DNA from: Mesorhizobium sp. B2-1-8
GTDB lineage: Bacteria > Pseudomonadota > Alphaproteobacteria > Rhizobiales > Rhizobiaceae
Reading direction: 5' to 3'
Assembly (NCBI RefSeq): GCF_006442545.2
Contig: NZ_CP083952.1
Coordinates: 2,597,501 to 2,661,500, forward strand
DNA length: 64,000 bases
In this document: positions 18,920 to 27,990 of the stretch, one piece after another
How the letters are laid out: the number at the start of each line of letters is the position of its first letter
Position numbering within the stretch: the stretch's first letter is position 1
The notes under the pieces: model-generated
What the model was told of the DNA's origin: nothing
Seen by the model: the letters and a program-made list of their open reading frames with translations, nothing else
The model's database searches: none
Program-made: the position numbers and the translations under genes

Positions 18920-20023
18920 TCAGCCGATCCTTCTGGTGGCAATGGTGATGTCGCGCATCAGCCGGGACAGACCCTGAAGCAACAGCAGCGCCGCCCCGAT
19001 GGGGATGGCGAGCTTTACCGGCCAGTACTGGATACCCCATTCGGTGAAAGAACGCTCGCCTACCGCCATTGCGTCACTGGCAAAACGCCAGCCCGTGACG
19101 AGCATGGTGCCCGTGAACAGGAAAAAGAAGGCCGAGGTGATGATGTCGCAGACCGCACGGCCACGTTCCGAGAGATGGCTGTAGATGATGTCTACCCTGA
19201 CATGGGTTTCGTCGCGATAGGCATAGGCTCCGGCCAGCATGTACTGGATGCCGAACATGAGAAACATGCTCTCGTGCACCCAGTTCGTCGGCGAGTTGAA
19301 AACGTAACGCGCCACGACCTCGTAGTAGTAGGCGATGACCGCGAGGACCGCCCAGTAGGCGACCAACTCGCCTGTCACCCTGACCAGCCAGTCAACGGGC
19401 CGGAAAACAGCGAGTGGCTGCTTGACGGGTGTGACGGGCACGTCGGTCACGAGAGGGTGGACGTCGGTAGGGGCCGGTTGCCGCTCACGTTCCCGGGCGC
19501 GGCGAACCAGGCCGGGCACTAGAAAGATGTCGCCCACGAGAACGATGCCGAGGAGAATTCCGGCAATTCGCGCGAGGTTGTTCGATCGGACGAGCCCGCC
19601 AATGGCGGCAGCGTTGTTGTCGCGGGCGCTCACCGCATCCGAGTCGGCCTTGGCGAGGCGATCGGCGGCGCCGGCCTTGCCGGATGCAACGTCCGCCTTG
19701 GCATGCGTCAAGACCCTTTCGGCATGCTCGGCCTGCGACCGCGCCAGCGACAATGCCTCGCGTCCGTCGCGCACCTGCCCACTCGTCCAGAGCACGGCGA
19801 CGAAGAACGGGATGAACAAGAACCCCCAGCGGCTCTTCAGGTAGAAACGATGCATGCCGAGAAATCCGGCGGTGATCAGAAAGAAATAGGCGAGGAACAG
19901 GTTGGCGCGGCCGGCGTCGCGTTGTGCCCGCTCGCGGTAGACAAAGAAGACCGCGGCAAGCGGAAAAAGCACGAGGCTCGACCAGTAGAGCCAGTGCGGC
20001 AGCACAAAAGTGAGTGAGGGCAT
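18920..20023 (-). CDS. Fusion of TM2-like membrane domain, coiled coil and TRAP small permease (DctQ-like)
   Basis: A 367-residue protein, about twice the normal DctQ length. Residues ~1-90 hold membrane helices with a TM2-like motif (GFLGMHRFYLKSRWG). Residues ~95-150 form a charged alpha-helical segment (REALSLARSQAEHAERVLTHAKAD...), probably a coiled coil, followed by another helix (ILLGIVLVGDIFLVPGLV). Residues ~205-360 are a standard DctQ domain (YYYEVVARYVFNSPTNWVHESMFLMFG; RDETHVRVDIIY). ATG at 20023 is preferred; a GTG at 20062 is also in frame. It lies between the dctP- and dctM-type genes. The role of the added domain is unknown. Confidence 0.87.
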   Translation of the reverse strand: MPSLTFVLPHWLYWSSLVLFPLAAVFFVYRERAQRDAGRANLFLAYFFLITAGFLGMHRFYLKSRWGFLFIPFFVAVLWTSGQVRDGREALSLARSQAEHAERVLTHAKADVASGKAGAADRLAKADSDAVSARDNNAAAIGGLVRSNNLARIAGILLGIVLVGDIFLVPGLVRRARERERQPAPTDVHPLVTDVPVTPVKQPLAVFRPVDWLVRVTGELVAYWAVLAVIAYYYEVVARYVFNSPTNWVHESMFLMFGIQYMLAGAYAYRDETHVRVDIIYSHLSERGRAVCDIITSAFFFLFTGTMLVTGWRFASDAMAVGERSFTEWGIQYWPVKLAIPIGAALLLLQGLSRLMRDITIATRRIG

Positions 20024-20081
20024 CGGTGAACGCCTGTTGAAGGAGAGTGCGTCCGCCGTCACCGACGGACGCCAAGTGGCT

Positions 20082-21200
20082 TCACAGGTTGATCGACAAC
20101 CCCTGATACATGTCCGGCGTGACGTAACCGACGGTCGGGTTTTCCATCACCTCGAGCTGCAGCTTGAAGATGCGCGCCGCGTCCTTGTCCTTGTTGGCCC
20201 ACTCGAACCAGATCGGAACGGCGATTTCCTGGAACTTCTGCAGATCGTCGGATCCAAGCCGATTGATTTCAATTCCGGCATCCAGGAATTTCTGCCAGGC
20301 CTCCATGTCGGCCTTCTGGATGGCTCCGAAATGGATATTGGAATAGACTTGGATTTCGTCTTCGACGAACTTCTTGAGATTGTCCGGGAGTTGGGTCCAG
20401 ACATTCATGTTGACGGCAAAATCCATCAGGTCGACTGGCTGATACACCGACATCAATCCGGGCGGCCCCATGGAAATGTACTTGGTCACCTGCTGGAACC
20501 CGAGCGCCCAGTTCACCGCCGGGCCTGTGTAGTCGGCGGCATCGATCGTGCCTTTCTCCAGCGCGGAGAACACCTCGCCGCCCGGCAGCAGCGTTGTCTT
20601 GGCGCCGGCCTTCGCGAACGTCTCGGCAATCATGCCGCCCGGCACGCGCAGCTTGAGGTCCCTGAAATCCTCGATCGAACGGATCGGCGTCTTCGAATGG
20701 ATGATGTTCGGGCCGTGATGAATGCGGTTGACATAGTAAAGGCCCTGAGCGGCATAAAGGTCGCGCGCAGCCTGCAGGCCACCCTTTGAATAGAAAAAGA
20801 TGTCCCACTCGTGCGGGTAGCGCAGTCCCATCGTGTAGGACGAAAGAAAGGCGGTCGCCGGAAGCTTGCCGGCCCAGTACAGCGAGAACGAGTTCATCGC
20901 TTCCAGAACGCCGTTCTTCACGCCGTCGAAAAGCTCGAAATCGCCAACGATATCCTTGGCCTTGAAAGGCTGGAATGCGAGCTGGCCTCCCGTCTTGTCC
21001 TTGATGGTCCCGCACCAGTTCTGAAAGGTTTCGAGTCCGACGCCCGCCGGCCACGAGGTCTGGATTTTCCAGGTGATGGTATCCGCTGCTCCGGCCCTGC
21101 GAACCCAGGGAGCCGCAACCGCCGTCGCCGTGAGCCCGGCGACAAGTCCGCTCGACTTCAGAAAGCTTCGCCTTGATTTGGAATGCGTTTCTCCGTCCAT
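20082..21200 (-). CDS. TRAP transporter DctP-family receptor (Tat signal), TakP-like
   Basis: Periplasmic receptor of 372 residues with a twin-arginine signal (SKSRRSFLKSSGLVAG, cleavage near residue 38). The mature part has TITWKIQTSWPAGVG, the family arginine in DLKLRVPGG, LLPGGEVFSALEKGTIDAADYTGP and a tail typical of the TakP-like branch, whose characterised members bind 2-oxo acids. A ligand of that kind is possible but not shown. GGGAGGA precedes the ATG at 21200. It is the first gene of the dctP-dctQ fusion-dctM operon. Confidence 0.93.
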   Translation of the reverse strand: MDGETHSKSRRSFLKSSGLVAGLTATAVAAPWVRRAGAADTITWKIQTSWPAGVGLETFQNWCGTIKDKTGGQLAFQPFKAKDIVGDFELFDGVKNGVLEAMNSFSLYWAGKLPATAFLSSYTMGLRYPHEWDIFFYSKGGLQAARDLYAAQGLYYVNRIHHGPNIIHSKTPIRSIEDFRDLKLRVPGGMIAETFAKAGAKTTLLPGGEVFSALEKGTIDAADYTGPAVNWALGFQQVTKYISMGPPGLMSVYQPVDLMDFAVNMNVWTQLPDNLKKFVEDEIQVYSNIHFGAIQKADMEAWQKFLDAGIEINRLGSDDLQKFQEIAVPIWFEWANKDKDAARIFKLQLEVMENPTVGYVTPDMYQGLSINL

Positions 21201-21597
21201 TGTCTTTCCTCCCTATGCGGCAACGGACACATGGTGGACACGCCGCCGACCTCAAATGTTAGACAATAACACCAGACACCCTTAGCTGGCTGAGACCTGC
21301 CCCCTCGCAATCCTTTCCGGCCGAGTTGCAAGTGCCGTCAAAGATGCGGAAGAAACCCCACAGCCAGTAAGTAACATAGCGTGGCGCGAACATTTTCAAC
21401 CTCCATGCGCTCAGCACAAGCTTCCGGCGGCATTTTTTGGCGCGGATCTTGCCGATTGTCCCGGTTCATAAATCTCTGCTAGGCGGCTGCGACCATGGTT
21501 CTGTTCGACATCGGTGCTGCGCTGCCGCTGCTGATCCTCGGCATGTTGTCGCGCGAAACCCTGTTGCGCTGGCTCCGCCGCGATGGGCCGGTCGTGC
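21201..21597. other. Intergenic region upstream of TRAP operon, no intact gene
   Basis: About 400 bp with no supported gene. It should contain the promoter of the leftward TRAP operon. The stretch at 21258-21271 (TGTTAGACAATAAC) has the A/T-rich character of GntR-type sites but I cannot show a palindrome. The decayed GntR fragment begins at the right-hand end. Confidence 0.5.
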
Positions 21598-21795
21598 CGA
21601 AGGGCAGCGGGGCTTCGAGGTCGCGCCGGTCTCGCCCGAGGATCTCAAGGAGATCGCGGCGCTGCGGCAATTGCTGGAATGCCATGCGATGGAATTGTCC
21701 TTCGCCGCTGGCGAATGGACTGGGAGGGCAGGGTGGTGTCGGCCCATCACAAGCTCCACCCGATGGAAATCAGGATGATCAGCACGTCGGGGTGA
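21598..21795 (+). pseudogene. Decayed fragment of a FadR-type GntR regulator
   Basis: About 200 bp closely resemble the middle of the intact GntR gene at 23453-24148. In one frame the fragment encodes AEGQRGFEVAPVSP and DLKEIAALRQLLEC, identical or nearly so to the intact protein; a one-base loss near 21715 then shifts the frame and the match continues as DWEGRVVSAHHKL and RMIS. The DNA-binding N-terminus and the rest of the FCD domain are missing. It lies upstream of the leftward TRAP operon, as if that operon once had its own GntR regulator. Confidence 0.8.
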
Positions 21796-21843
21796 TCGCT
21801 TGTTGGTTGGTTTGGACGACCCCGGTCGAATTGTGCCGCCCTT

Positions 21844-22410
21844 TTACAGCACCTCGCCGGGATAAACGCCCCACAAACCGATTTGCCTGACAAAGCCAGA
21901 CATCGGGCCCAACTCCACCGCGCACCATTGCCCGTCGCAGCGCGTCAGTTCCACGCGAACGCGAGGTTGGAGCAAGGCAGTTATGGGGCTGTCAATTGTC
22001 GGCTTCTTGCACAGCGCAAGGTCGTCCTTGGCCCAGGGCGCGACGATGCCGGTCCTGCGGCCTGAAAGCAGCGGTCCATAGATCCATCCGCTGGTTCCGT
22101 CCCAATCCCTTACCCTGCGCCAATTGCCATATTGCTGGTATATTTCCAGCGGGATGCCCGGCCGCGTAAAGACCCATTCAATGTCGTAGCCGACACCAGG
22201 CCCGACACGCAGATTGGCGGACGAAGCTTTCAGCGAGACAAAGCGGGGCAGAGGAAGAGCACCGGCCTCTGCTCGCAGTCCCGTCGTCGTCGCGGATGCC
22301 GCAAGCGATGCGGTCGCCAGAATGAAGCGAGCGAGCGCGACATACAAGTGATGTCTGATCTCCCCGCCGACCATTCGGAAACCGAAAGCAGCTCTCGATT
22401 TCATGCGCAT
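21844..22410 (-). CDS. Exported SH3-domain protein
   Basis: A 188-residue protein with an N-terminal hydrophobic segment (about residues 23-47) that looks like a signal peptide, then two SH3-like repeats: SLKASSANLRVGPGVGYDIEWVF with WRRVRDWDGTSGWIYGPLL, and a second one ending GQWCAVELGPMSGFVRQIGLWGVYPGE. This matches the bacterial SH3 (SH3_4-type) periplasmic proteins of alphaproteobacteria, thought to bind cell-wall or protein ligands. The exact start is uncertain, with ATGs at 22410, 22404 and 22371. It appears to be a single gene. Confidence 0.8.
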   Translation of the reverse strand: MRMKSRAAFGFRMVGGEIRHHLYVALARFILATASLAASATTTGLRAEAGALPLPRFVSLKASSANLRVGPGVGYDIEWVFTRPGIPLEIYQQYGNWRRVRDWDGTSGWIYGPLLSGRRTGIVAPWAKDDLALCKKPTIDSPITALLQPRVRVELTRCDGQWCAVELGPMSGFVRQIGLWGVYPGEVL

Positions 22411-22599
22411 TCACCATCGAATGTAGAAGGGGTCGATCATCACCGCCCGGCACCATCAGAAGCCATGGAAGGGGGCCACCCGAGCCGTGCTTCCGGTTCT
22501 GGCGTGTTGGGAACTTCGCTGAAAGCGTCCTTGCGGCGCTTGAGCTTCTCTGACCGCCGCCCGGCAAACTCTCGCTGCCGGGCGAACTCTAGCGTTGGG

Positions 22600-23028
22600 C
22601 TATGAACCGTTCGTTTGATTCTGGGAAACGTCGTGAGCGGGTATCGCATCCATCGCAGCCAACTTGTCCGCGCACAGATCCGCGGCGCCGGGAGCATCCT
22701 TCTTCATGCCGGCCAGTTTGACCCACCCGCCATCGCTGATGAAACCATCTCTTTGATAGGAGGATGTTTCCTTTAGCTTGGCCAGATTCTGGCTCGCGTC
22801 GGACGCCGTGACGAACTTTTGGACACAAAGATTGGCGACCAGTTCCGCCCTCGCCTTGATGGCTGAGGTCTTCGCCATTTCCGCCGCTGTTCCTGCCAGG
22901 GTCCAACCGCCGGCGGTAAAACCGACGATCATCGTCAGCACCGCGGCGCCTACTACCGACCAGAACCAGATTGTCTTGGAAGGTTGGTAGTCGTCGAAGC
23001 GTTGCGACAGTGTTTGATTGTCCTCCAT
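22600..23028 (-). CDS. Hypothetical single-helix membrane protein
   Basis: A 142-residue protein with a short soluble N-terminus, one transmembrane helix (TIWFWSVVGAAVLTMIVGFTAGGW, about residues 19-42) and a probably periplasmic C-terminal domain containing two cysteines (NLCVQKF and ADLCADKL). The ATG at 23028 has AAGGAG upstream, which decides the start over one 33 bases earlier. I do not recognise a named family; similar short proteins with this layout are seen in rhizobia. Its neighbours give no functional hint. Confidence 0.72.
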   Translation of the reverse strand: MEDNQTLSQRFDDYQPSKTIWFWSVVGAAVLTMIVGFTAGGWTLAGTAAEMAKTSAIKARAELVANLCVQKFVTASDASQNLAKLKETSSYQRDGFISDGGWVKLAGMKKDAPGAADLCADKLAAMDAIPAHDVSQNQTNGS

Positions 23029-23061
23029 GGCTTTCTCCTTTCGACTATGACCTGAACGCAA

Positions 23062-23452
23062 CCCGATCGTTCGGGCTGGTGAAACGTTGCCGCGGGAAGC
23101 GGCCAGCAGTTAGGGAACGGGGAAGGGGAACCGGTTCTGACGGGCGGAGCTTCCGGACGCGAGCAAAAATCCGTTGGCGCCGGTCTTCGAACGCTCGCAC
23201 TAGACCCAGCATTTCAGCATAGCGACGTAGCGCTCGGGCACCTGGAGATCCTCCAAATGAGAAGGGCGGACGAAGTTCGCCTTGATGCTCCATATACCGA
23301 GGCCGATCGGAAACTATTCCAAGCCAGTCGCAATTTTGTGAATGGCAGGACGCCGACATGCTGGCTGTACGCCTGCATGGCCAGGCTGGCCAGGTGACCG
23401 GTTCAGCGGCATGATCTATGGTATTTCAGAAAATTTATGATATTTTTTTGCA
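23062..23452. other. Intergenic region with no supported gene
   Basis: A 390-bp stretch. A 104-residue frame on the minus strand (23045-23359) begins with ATG but shows no recognisable motif and overlaps the ribosome site of the preceding gene, so it is not called. The last 50 bp (23410-23452) are A/T-rich and probably carry the GntR gene promoter. Confidence 0.5.
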
Positions 23453-24148
23453 ATGCATGAAAACACGCAGAATTCGACAATATCTGAAACAACGTACCGA
23501 CAGATTCGCGCCGACATTATTTTCGGCCGACTCACACCCGGCGAAAAACTCAAGCTTGACAGGCTGAAAAACCTTTATGGCGCCAGCGTCTCTACCCTGC
23601 GCGAAATCCTAAACCGCTTGTCCTCCGACGGGCTGGTGACCGCCGAGGGGCAGCGTGGTTTCGAGGTCGCGCCAGTGTCACCTCAGGATCTGAAGGAAAT
23701 CGCCGCCTTGAGGCAACTGCTCGAATGCTATGCGATGGAGTTGTCGTTCGCCTCCGGCGACATGGATTGGGAAGGCCGCGTGGTCGCGGCGCACCACAAG
23801 CTTCAGCAAATGGAAAGGCGCATGATTTCAGGCGACCATTCGATTGCCAAGGAATGGAAGCGCTATGACTGGGAGTTCCACCAGGCATTGATCTCTGCCT
23901 GCGGCTCCAAGGTGCTGATGGATACGCATGCCGCCGTATTCGACAAATATCTGCGGTATCAAATGGTTTCATTGACGTTTCGCGGTCAGATCGCCGCTGA
24001 CGAGCATCGGCAGATGCTCGATGCGGCGTTGGCGCGCGACGCCATCACAGCCCAAATGGTGTTGCGCAAGCATGTCGAGGCAGGCGTCGAGCGCGGATTG
24101 CTGGCCAGCGCGCCCGAATTCCAGAAGAAGAAGGCCGGTTCGGCGTAA
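23453..24148 (+). CDS. GntR-family transcriptional regulator (FadR subfamily, FCD domain)
   Basis: A 231-residue regulator. An N-terminal GntR winged helix spans about residues 15-75 (LTPGEKLKLDRLKNLYGASVS and LREILNRLSSDGLVTAEG). The C-terminal helical FCD ligand-binding domain includes DLKEIAALRQLLE, the W-x-R-YDWEFHQALISACGS segment with metal-ligand-type Asp/His, and DEHRQMLDAALARDA. FCD regulators usually respond to small organic acids. It lies 142 bp upstream of a TRAP-AroE-DapA operon on the same strand and probably controls it. A broken relative lies at 21.6-21.8 kb. Confidence 0.92.
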   Translation: MHENTQNSTISETTYRQIRADIIFGRLTPGEKLKLDRLKNLYGASVSTLREILNRLSSDGLVTAEGQRGFEVAPVSPQDLKEIAALRQLLECYAMELSFASGDMDWEGRVVAAHHKLQQMERRMISGDHSIAKEWKRYDWEFHQALISACGSKVLMDTHAAVFDKYLRYQMVSLTFRGQIAADEHRQMLDAALARDAITAQMVLRKHVEAGVERGLLASAPEFQKKKAGSA

Positions 24149-24290
24149 CGCCCAGCTCAAGCGATATTGTGTCTGATAAAATGACAAATCTATGATGATT
24201 GCACTGTTCGTGGGTTGAAGCACCATTATGAACGTGGCATGGTTTGCCCAGACGGTTTGACCACCGCCCATGCAATTCAGGGAGGAAAGC

Positions 24291-25289
24291 ATGACCATCA
24301 CCCTCGATCGCCGCCGGTTCCTCGGCGGCTCCGCAATGGCATTTGCCGCCTTGTCCGTGATGTCGTCCGGCGCGAGGGCGCAGGACAAGATCACACTCCG
24401 GCTCTCGTCGCCGGCGACGCCTGGCGACCAGCGCGCGGTGGCGCTGACCGACGTTTTCGCCCCCGCGGTCAGCGCCTTCGCCACTTTCGAGCCACACTGG
24501 AACGCCGAACTGTTCAAGCAAGGCACCGAGCTGGAAGCAATCGCCCGCGGCAATCTCGAAATGTCGATCACCTCGGCGCAGGAACTGGCCTCGCTCTATC
24601 CCGAATGGGGGATATTCACCGCCGGCTATCTGCATCGTGACGCCGCGCATCAAAAGAAGGTTTTCGCGGCCGACTTCATGAACCCGATGAAGAAGAAGGT
24701 GGAAGATGAACTCGGCGTCAAGCTCTTGACGGTGATGTATCTCGGCCGCCGCCAATTGAACCTTCGCATCGACAAGGAAATCAAGACCCCGGACGATTTG
24801 GCCGGCGTCAAGCTCAGAATGCCCGGAACCGACGCCTGGCAGTTTCTGGGCAAGGCGCTCGGCGCCAATCCGGTGCCCGTGGCGTTCACCGAAATCTACA
24901 CCGCGTTGCAGACCGGTGCGATCGACGGGCAGGACAATCCGCTGCCATCCGACAAGGACTCCAAATTCTACGAGGTCACCAAGCAGATTTGCCTGACCAG
25001 CCACCTCGTGGACCTGAACTACCTCGCCTTTTCGAAGAAGGTCTGGGACGGCCTGGCACCGGATCAGCAGGCGGCGGTGCAGAAGGCGGCGGACGATGCG
25101 GCCGAGTCCGGACGGCAGAAGCAGCTGAAGCTGGAATCGGAACTCGAGCAGTTCTTCAAGGACAAGGGTTTGAAGGTCTACACACCCGACGTCGACGCCT
25201 TCCGCAAACATGTGCAGAAGGCCTATCTGGAGTCCGACTTCGCCAAGGACTGGCCGGAAGGCATGGTCGACAAGATCAACGCCCTCTGA
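24291..25289 (+). CDS. TRAP transporter DctP-family receptor
   Basis: Periplasmic receptor of 332 residues for C4-dicarboxylate-type or related acids. The Tat-like signal is LDRRRFLGGSAMAFAALSVM, cleaved near residue 32. The mature part shows ITLRLSSPATPGDQR, the arginine-bearing DLAGVKLRMPG segment that pins the ligand carboxylate, and EIYTALQTGAIDGQDNPLP, all typical. GGGAGGAAAGC precedes the ATG at 24291, so an earlier in-frame ATG at 24270 is rejected. It is the first gene of the operon dctP-dctQ-dctM-aroE-like-dapA-like. Confidence 0.94.
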   Translation: MTITLDRRRFLGGSAMAFAALSVMSSGARAQDKITLRLSSPATPGDQRAVALTDVFAPAVSAFATFEPHWNAELFKQGTELEAIARGNLEMSITSAQELASLYPEWGIFTAGYLHRDAAHQKKVFAADFMNPMKKKVEDELGVKLLTVMYLGRRQLNLRIDKEIKTPDDLAGVKLRMPGTDAWQFLGKALGANPVPVAFTEIYTALQTGAIDGQDNPLPSDKDSKFYEVTKQICLTSHLVDLNYLAFSKKVWDGLAPDQQAAVQKAADDAAESGRQKQLKLESELEQFFKDKGLKVYTPDVDAFRKHVQKAYLESDFAKDWPEGMVDKINAL

Positions 25290-25303
25290 GCCGGGAAAGA
25301 CCG

Positions 25304-25801
25304 ATGTCGGCAACCATCCGCTGGTTGCAGGCGCGGGCCGACAACGTGGCGGTGGCGCTTCTCGCCGCCATGTTCATCGCCTTCATCCTGCAGATATTCA
25401 CGCGCTACGTGATCAACGATCCGCTCGGATGGACACTGGAAGTATGCCTGACGACATGGCTGTGGCTGGTGTTCTGGAGTTCCGCATTCGTGCTCACCGA
25501 GCGCGACCATGTGACGTTCGACCTGTTCTACCTGATCGCCAGCCGCCGCATGCAGCGCGTCTTCGCGCTGATTTCGGCGGCGGCGATCGTCGCCGGGTTC
25601 CTGGCGGCGCTGCCGGCGACATACGAATACATCGCCTTCTACAAGATCAAGAAGAGCGCCACGCTGCGTATTCGGCTCGATGTGGTGTTCAGCGTCTACG
25701 GACTGTTCGCCGTCGCCGTCATCGTACGTTACGCCCTGCGCATATGGCAACTTGCTCGCGGCGGCGCGCCCGAACAGCATGACGAGGCGACACCGCTGTG
25801 A
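25304..25801 (+). CDS. TRAP transporter small permease (DctQ-like)
   Basis: A 165-residue four-helix membrane protein. The family signature is clear: VALLAAMFIAFILQIFTRYVINDPLGW then WLWLVFWSSAFVLTERDHVTFDLFY. It pairs with the large permease encoded next; its stop overlaps that GTG start by four bases (GTGA), implying coupled translation. The ATG at 25304 lies 14 bp after the receptor gene with GGGAAAGA in front. Confidence 0.93.
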   Translation: MSATIRWLQARADNVAVALLAAMFIAFILQIFTRYVINDPLGWTLEVCLTTWLWLVFWSSAFVLTERDHVTFDLFYLIASRRMQRVFALISAAAIVAGFLAALPATYEYIAFYKIKKSATLRIRLDVVFSVYGLFAVAVIVRYALRIWQLARGGAPEQHDEATPL

Positions 25802-27093
25802 CCGTCGCCTTCGCCCTTTGCCTGCTGGCGCTGTTCGTCCTTGCCGGGATCGGCACGCCGGTCGCCTATTCCATGATCGTGGCGGCGATCGTCTACCTTG
25901 CCGTGAAGGGCCAGGATCTGGGGCTTGCCGCAGAGCAGATCATCCAGGGGCTCTATGACGGTTTCATCATCCTGGCCGTGCCGCTGTTCATCGTCGCCGC
26001 CAACATCATGAACGCCGGCACGATCAGCGAGCGGTTGCTGGCCTTCTGCATGGCGATCGTAGGGCGCCTGCGAGGTGGGCTCGGGCATGTCAATGTCGTC
26101 GCCAATCTGATCTTTTCCGGCATGTCGGGTTCGGCGGTTGCCGATGCGGCCGGCCTCGGCAAGATCATCATCGAAATGATGACGAAAGATGGTCGTTATC
26201 CGCGCGGTTACGCCGCCGCCATCACCGCCGCCGCTTCGACCATCGGACCGATCATCCCGCCGTCGATCCCGATGGTGATGTACGCGCTGGTTTCGGATGC
26301 CTCGATCGGTTTCCTGTTCCTCGGCGGCATCCTGCCCGGCCTGCTGATGGGCGTGGTGCTGATGGGCCTCAACGCGTGGGTCGCCCGCAAGCGCGATTTC
26401 GCGGTCGAGGAAGCCGTGCCTCTGCGAGCCTTGCCGAAGGTGACGCTCAATGCATTTCCGGCGCTGCTTATGCCGGTCATCCTGCTCTACGGCATCTATG
26501 GTGGCGCGACGACGCCGACCGAAGCGGCGGCCGTGGCGGCCGCCTATGCGCTGATCCTGGCCGGCGTCTTCTACCGTGCGCTGAGCTGGCGGAGACTTTA
26601 CGCCATCCTTTCAGAAAGCGCGCGCTCGTCCGCGGCCGTCGGCCTGGTCATCGGCGGCGCCCTGATCTTCAACTACATCGTCGCCAGCGAAAACATTCCT
26701 GCCCACATGGCAGCCTCGTTGCAGGGACTGCACATATCCCCGCTCGCTTTCCTGTTCATGGTCAACGTGCTGCTGCTGCTGCTCGGCTGTCTGCTCGACG
26801 CGTCCACAATCATCCTGGTCATCGTACCGCTGTTCATCCCGACCTGCCGGCTGCTCGGGATCGACCTGGTGCATTTCGGCGTCGTCGTGGTGGTCAATAC
26901 CATGATCGGGCTGATCACGCCGCCCTATGGCGTCGTGCTCTTCGTCATCAATGCGACGACGCGCATTCCGCTGCGCGAAATCATCAACGAGATCTGGCTG
27001 TTCATCGGCGTGCTGGTCGTCGCGCTGCTGCTGATGATGCTGTTTCCGGAAATCGTATTGTGGCTGCCGAGGCAGTTCGGATACCAGGGATGA
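25798..27093 (+). CDS. TRAP transporter large permease (DctM-like)
   Basis: A 431-residue integral membrane transporter of the DctM family. Typical segments are LFVLAGIGTPVAYSMIVAA, MSGSAVADAAGLGKIIIEMM, TIGPIIPPSIPMVMYALVS, LYGIYGGATTPTEAAAVAA and GLITPPYGVVLFVI. It starts with GTG overlapping the dctQ stop and ends overlapping the start of the shikimate dehydrogenase-like gene (ATGA), so transport and metabolism are translationally tied. Confidence 0.95.
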   Translation: MTVAFALCLLALFVLAGIGTPVAYSMIVAAIVYLAVKGQDLGLAAEQIIQGLYDGFIILAVPLFIVAANIMNAGTISERLLAFCMAIVGRLRGGLGHVNVVANLIFSGMSGSAVADAAGLGKIIIEMMTKDGRYPRGYAAAITAAASTIGPIIPPSIPMVMYALVSDASIGFLFLGGILPGLLMGVVLMGLNAWVARKRDFAVEEAVPLRALPKVTLNAFPALLMPVILLYGIYGGATTPTEAAAVAAAYALILAGVFYRALSWRRLYAILSESARSSAAVGLVIGGALIFNYIVASENIPAHMAASLQGLHISPLAFLFMVNVLLLLLGCLLDASTIILVIVPLFIPTCRLLGIDLVHFGVVVVVNTMIGLITPPYGVVLFVINATTRIPLREIINEIWLFIGVLVVALLLMMLFPEIVLWLPRQFGYQG

Positions 27094-27974
27094 GCACGGC
27101 TCCGCACGATCGCCGAAGCGCCGGCCTCACCGGCCCGGTCAGGCTTGGGCTGATCGGCGACAACATAAAGCGCTCGCGTTCGCCGGACCTGCATCGTCTC
27201 GCCGGCCGACTCCTCGGTCTGGACGTCAGCTACGACCTCTTCATCCCGCGCGACATGGGCAAGGATTTCGACGCCGTATTCGACGCCTGCCGCGACAGCG
27301 GTCTTCGCGGCATCAATGTCACCTATCCCTACAAGGAGATGGTGGCCTCCAGGCTGCGCATAGACGACGAACTGACCAGACGGATAGGTTCGGTCAACAC
27401 GGTGCTGTTCGGGCCGCGGGGCGCAAGCGGCTATAATACCGACCATACCGGTTTCATCGCCGCCTATCGCGAGACTTTTGGCGACACGGCGCCGGGCAAG
27501 GTCTGCCTGATCGGAGCCGGCGGTGTCGGCAAGGCCGTGGCCTTCGGGCTGCTGGCGCTCGGCGCCGAGGCCCTGACTGTCGTCGACAGCGATGCAGAGA
27601 AGGCGCGCTCGCTTGCGACCGCGATCGCGACAGCCTCGCATGGCGCCGTCAAAACGTCATCCAGCGATGCTATCCGCACGGCGATGGGCGGAGCGGAAGG
27701 CGTCGTCAATTGCACGCCGCTCGGCATGATCGGCCATCCCGGGTCTCCGGTCCCGCCGGAAATGCTCGGAGCGCAGCGCTGGGCGTTCGACGCCGTCTAC
27801 ACGCCGGTCGACACGTTGTTCAAACGGCAGGCGGAGGCGGCGGGCCTCGAGGTGCTCAGCGGCTACGAACTGTTCTTCCATCAAGGCATCGACGCCTTCG
27901 GCATCTTCACGGGACAGGTGCCGGCCGATCTTGGCGCCTTGCGCCGAATGCTTCTCGAAACACCTCCCAACTGA
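27090..27974 (+). CDS. Shikimate/quinate dehydrogenase-like protein (AroE family)
   Basis: A 294-residue NAD(P)-dependent oxidoreductase. The substrate-binding serines lie in RSRSPDLHRL (~residues 28-35), the catalytic lysine in INVTYPYKE (~77), the Asp of the Asp-Lys pair in GYNTDHTGF (~114), and the Rossmann loop is GAGGVGKAVAF. The C-terminus has a normal FFHQGIDAF region. The start overlaps the dctM stop by four bases. Being cotranscribed with an importer and a DapA-like aldolase, it is more likely a catabolic paralogue acting on quinate, shikimate or a similar cyclic acid than the biosynthetic AroE. Confidence 0.9.
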   Translation: MSTAPHDRRSAGLTGPVRLGLIGDNIKRSRSPDLHRLAGRLLGLDVSYDLFIPRDMGKDFDAVFDACRDSGLRGINVTYPYKEMVASRLRIDDELTRRIGSVNTVLFGPRGASGYNTDHTGFIAAYRETFGDTAPGKVCLIGAGGVGKAVAFGLLALGAEALTVVDSDAEKARSLATAIATASHGAVKTSSSDAIRTAMGGAEGVVNCTPLGMIGHPGSPVPPEMLGAQRWAFDAVYTPVDTLFKRQAEAAGLEVLSGYELFFHQGIDAFGIFTGQVPADLGALRRMLLETPPN

Positions 27975-27990
27975 CCAAGGATTATCCGCA

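Noticed and set aside
23045..23359. Minus-strand frame of 104 codons
   Set aside because: Starts with ATG but has no motif, no ribosome site, and overlaps the ribosome site of the gene at 23028.
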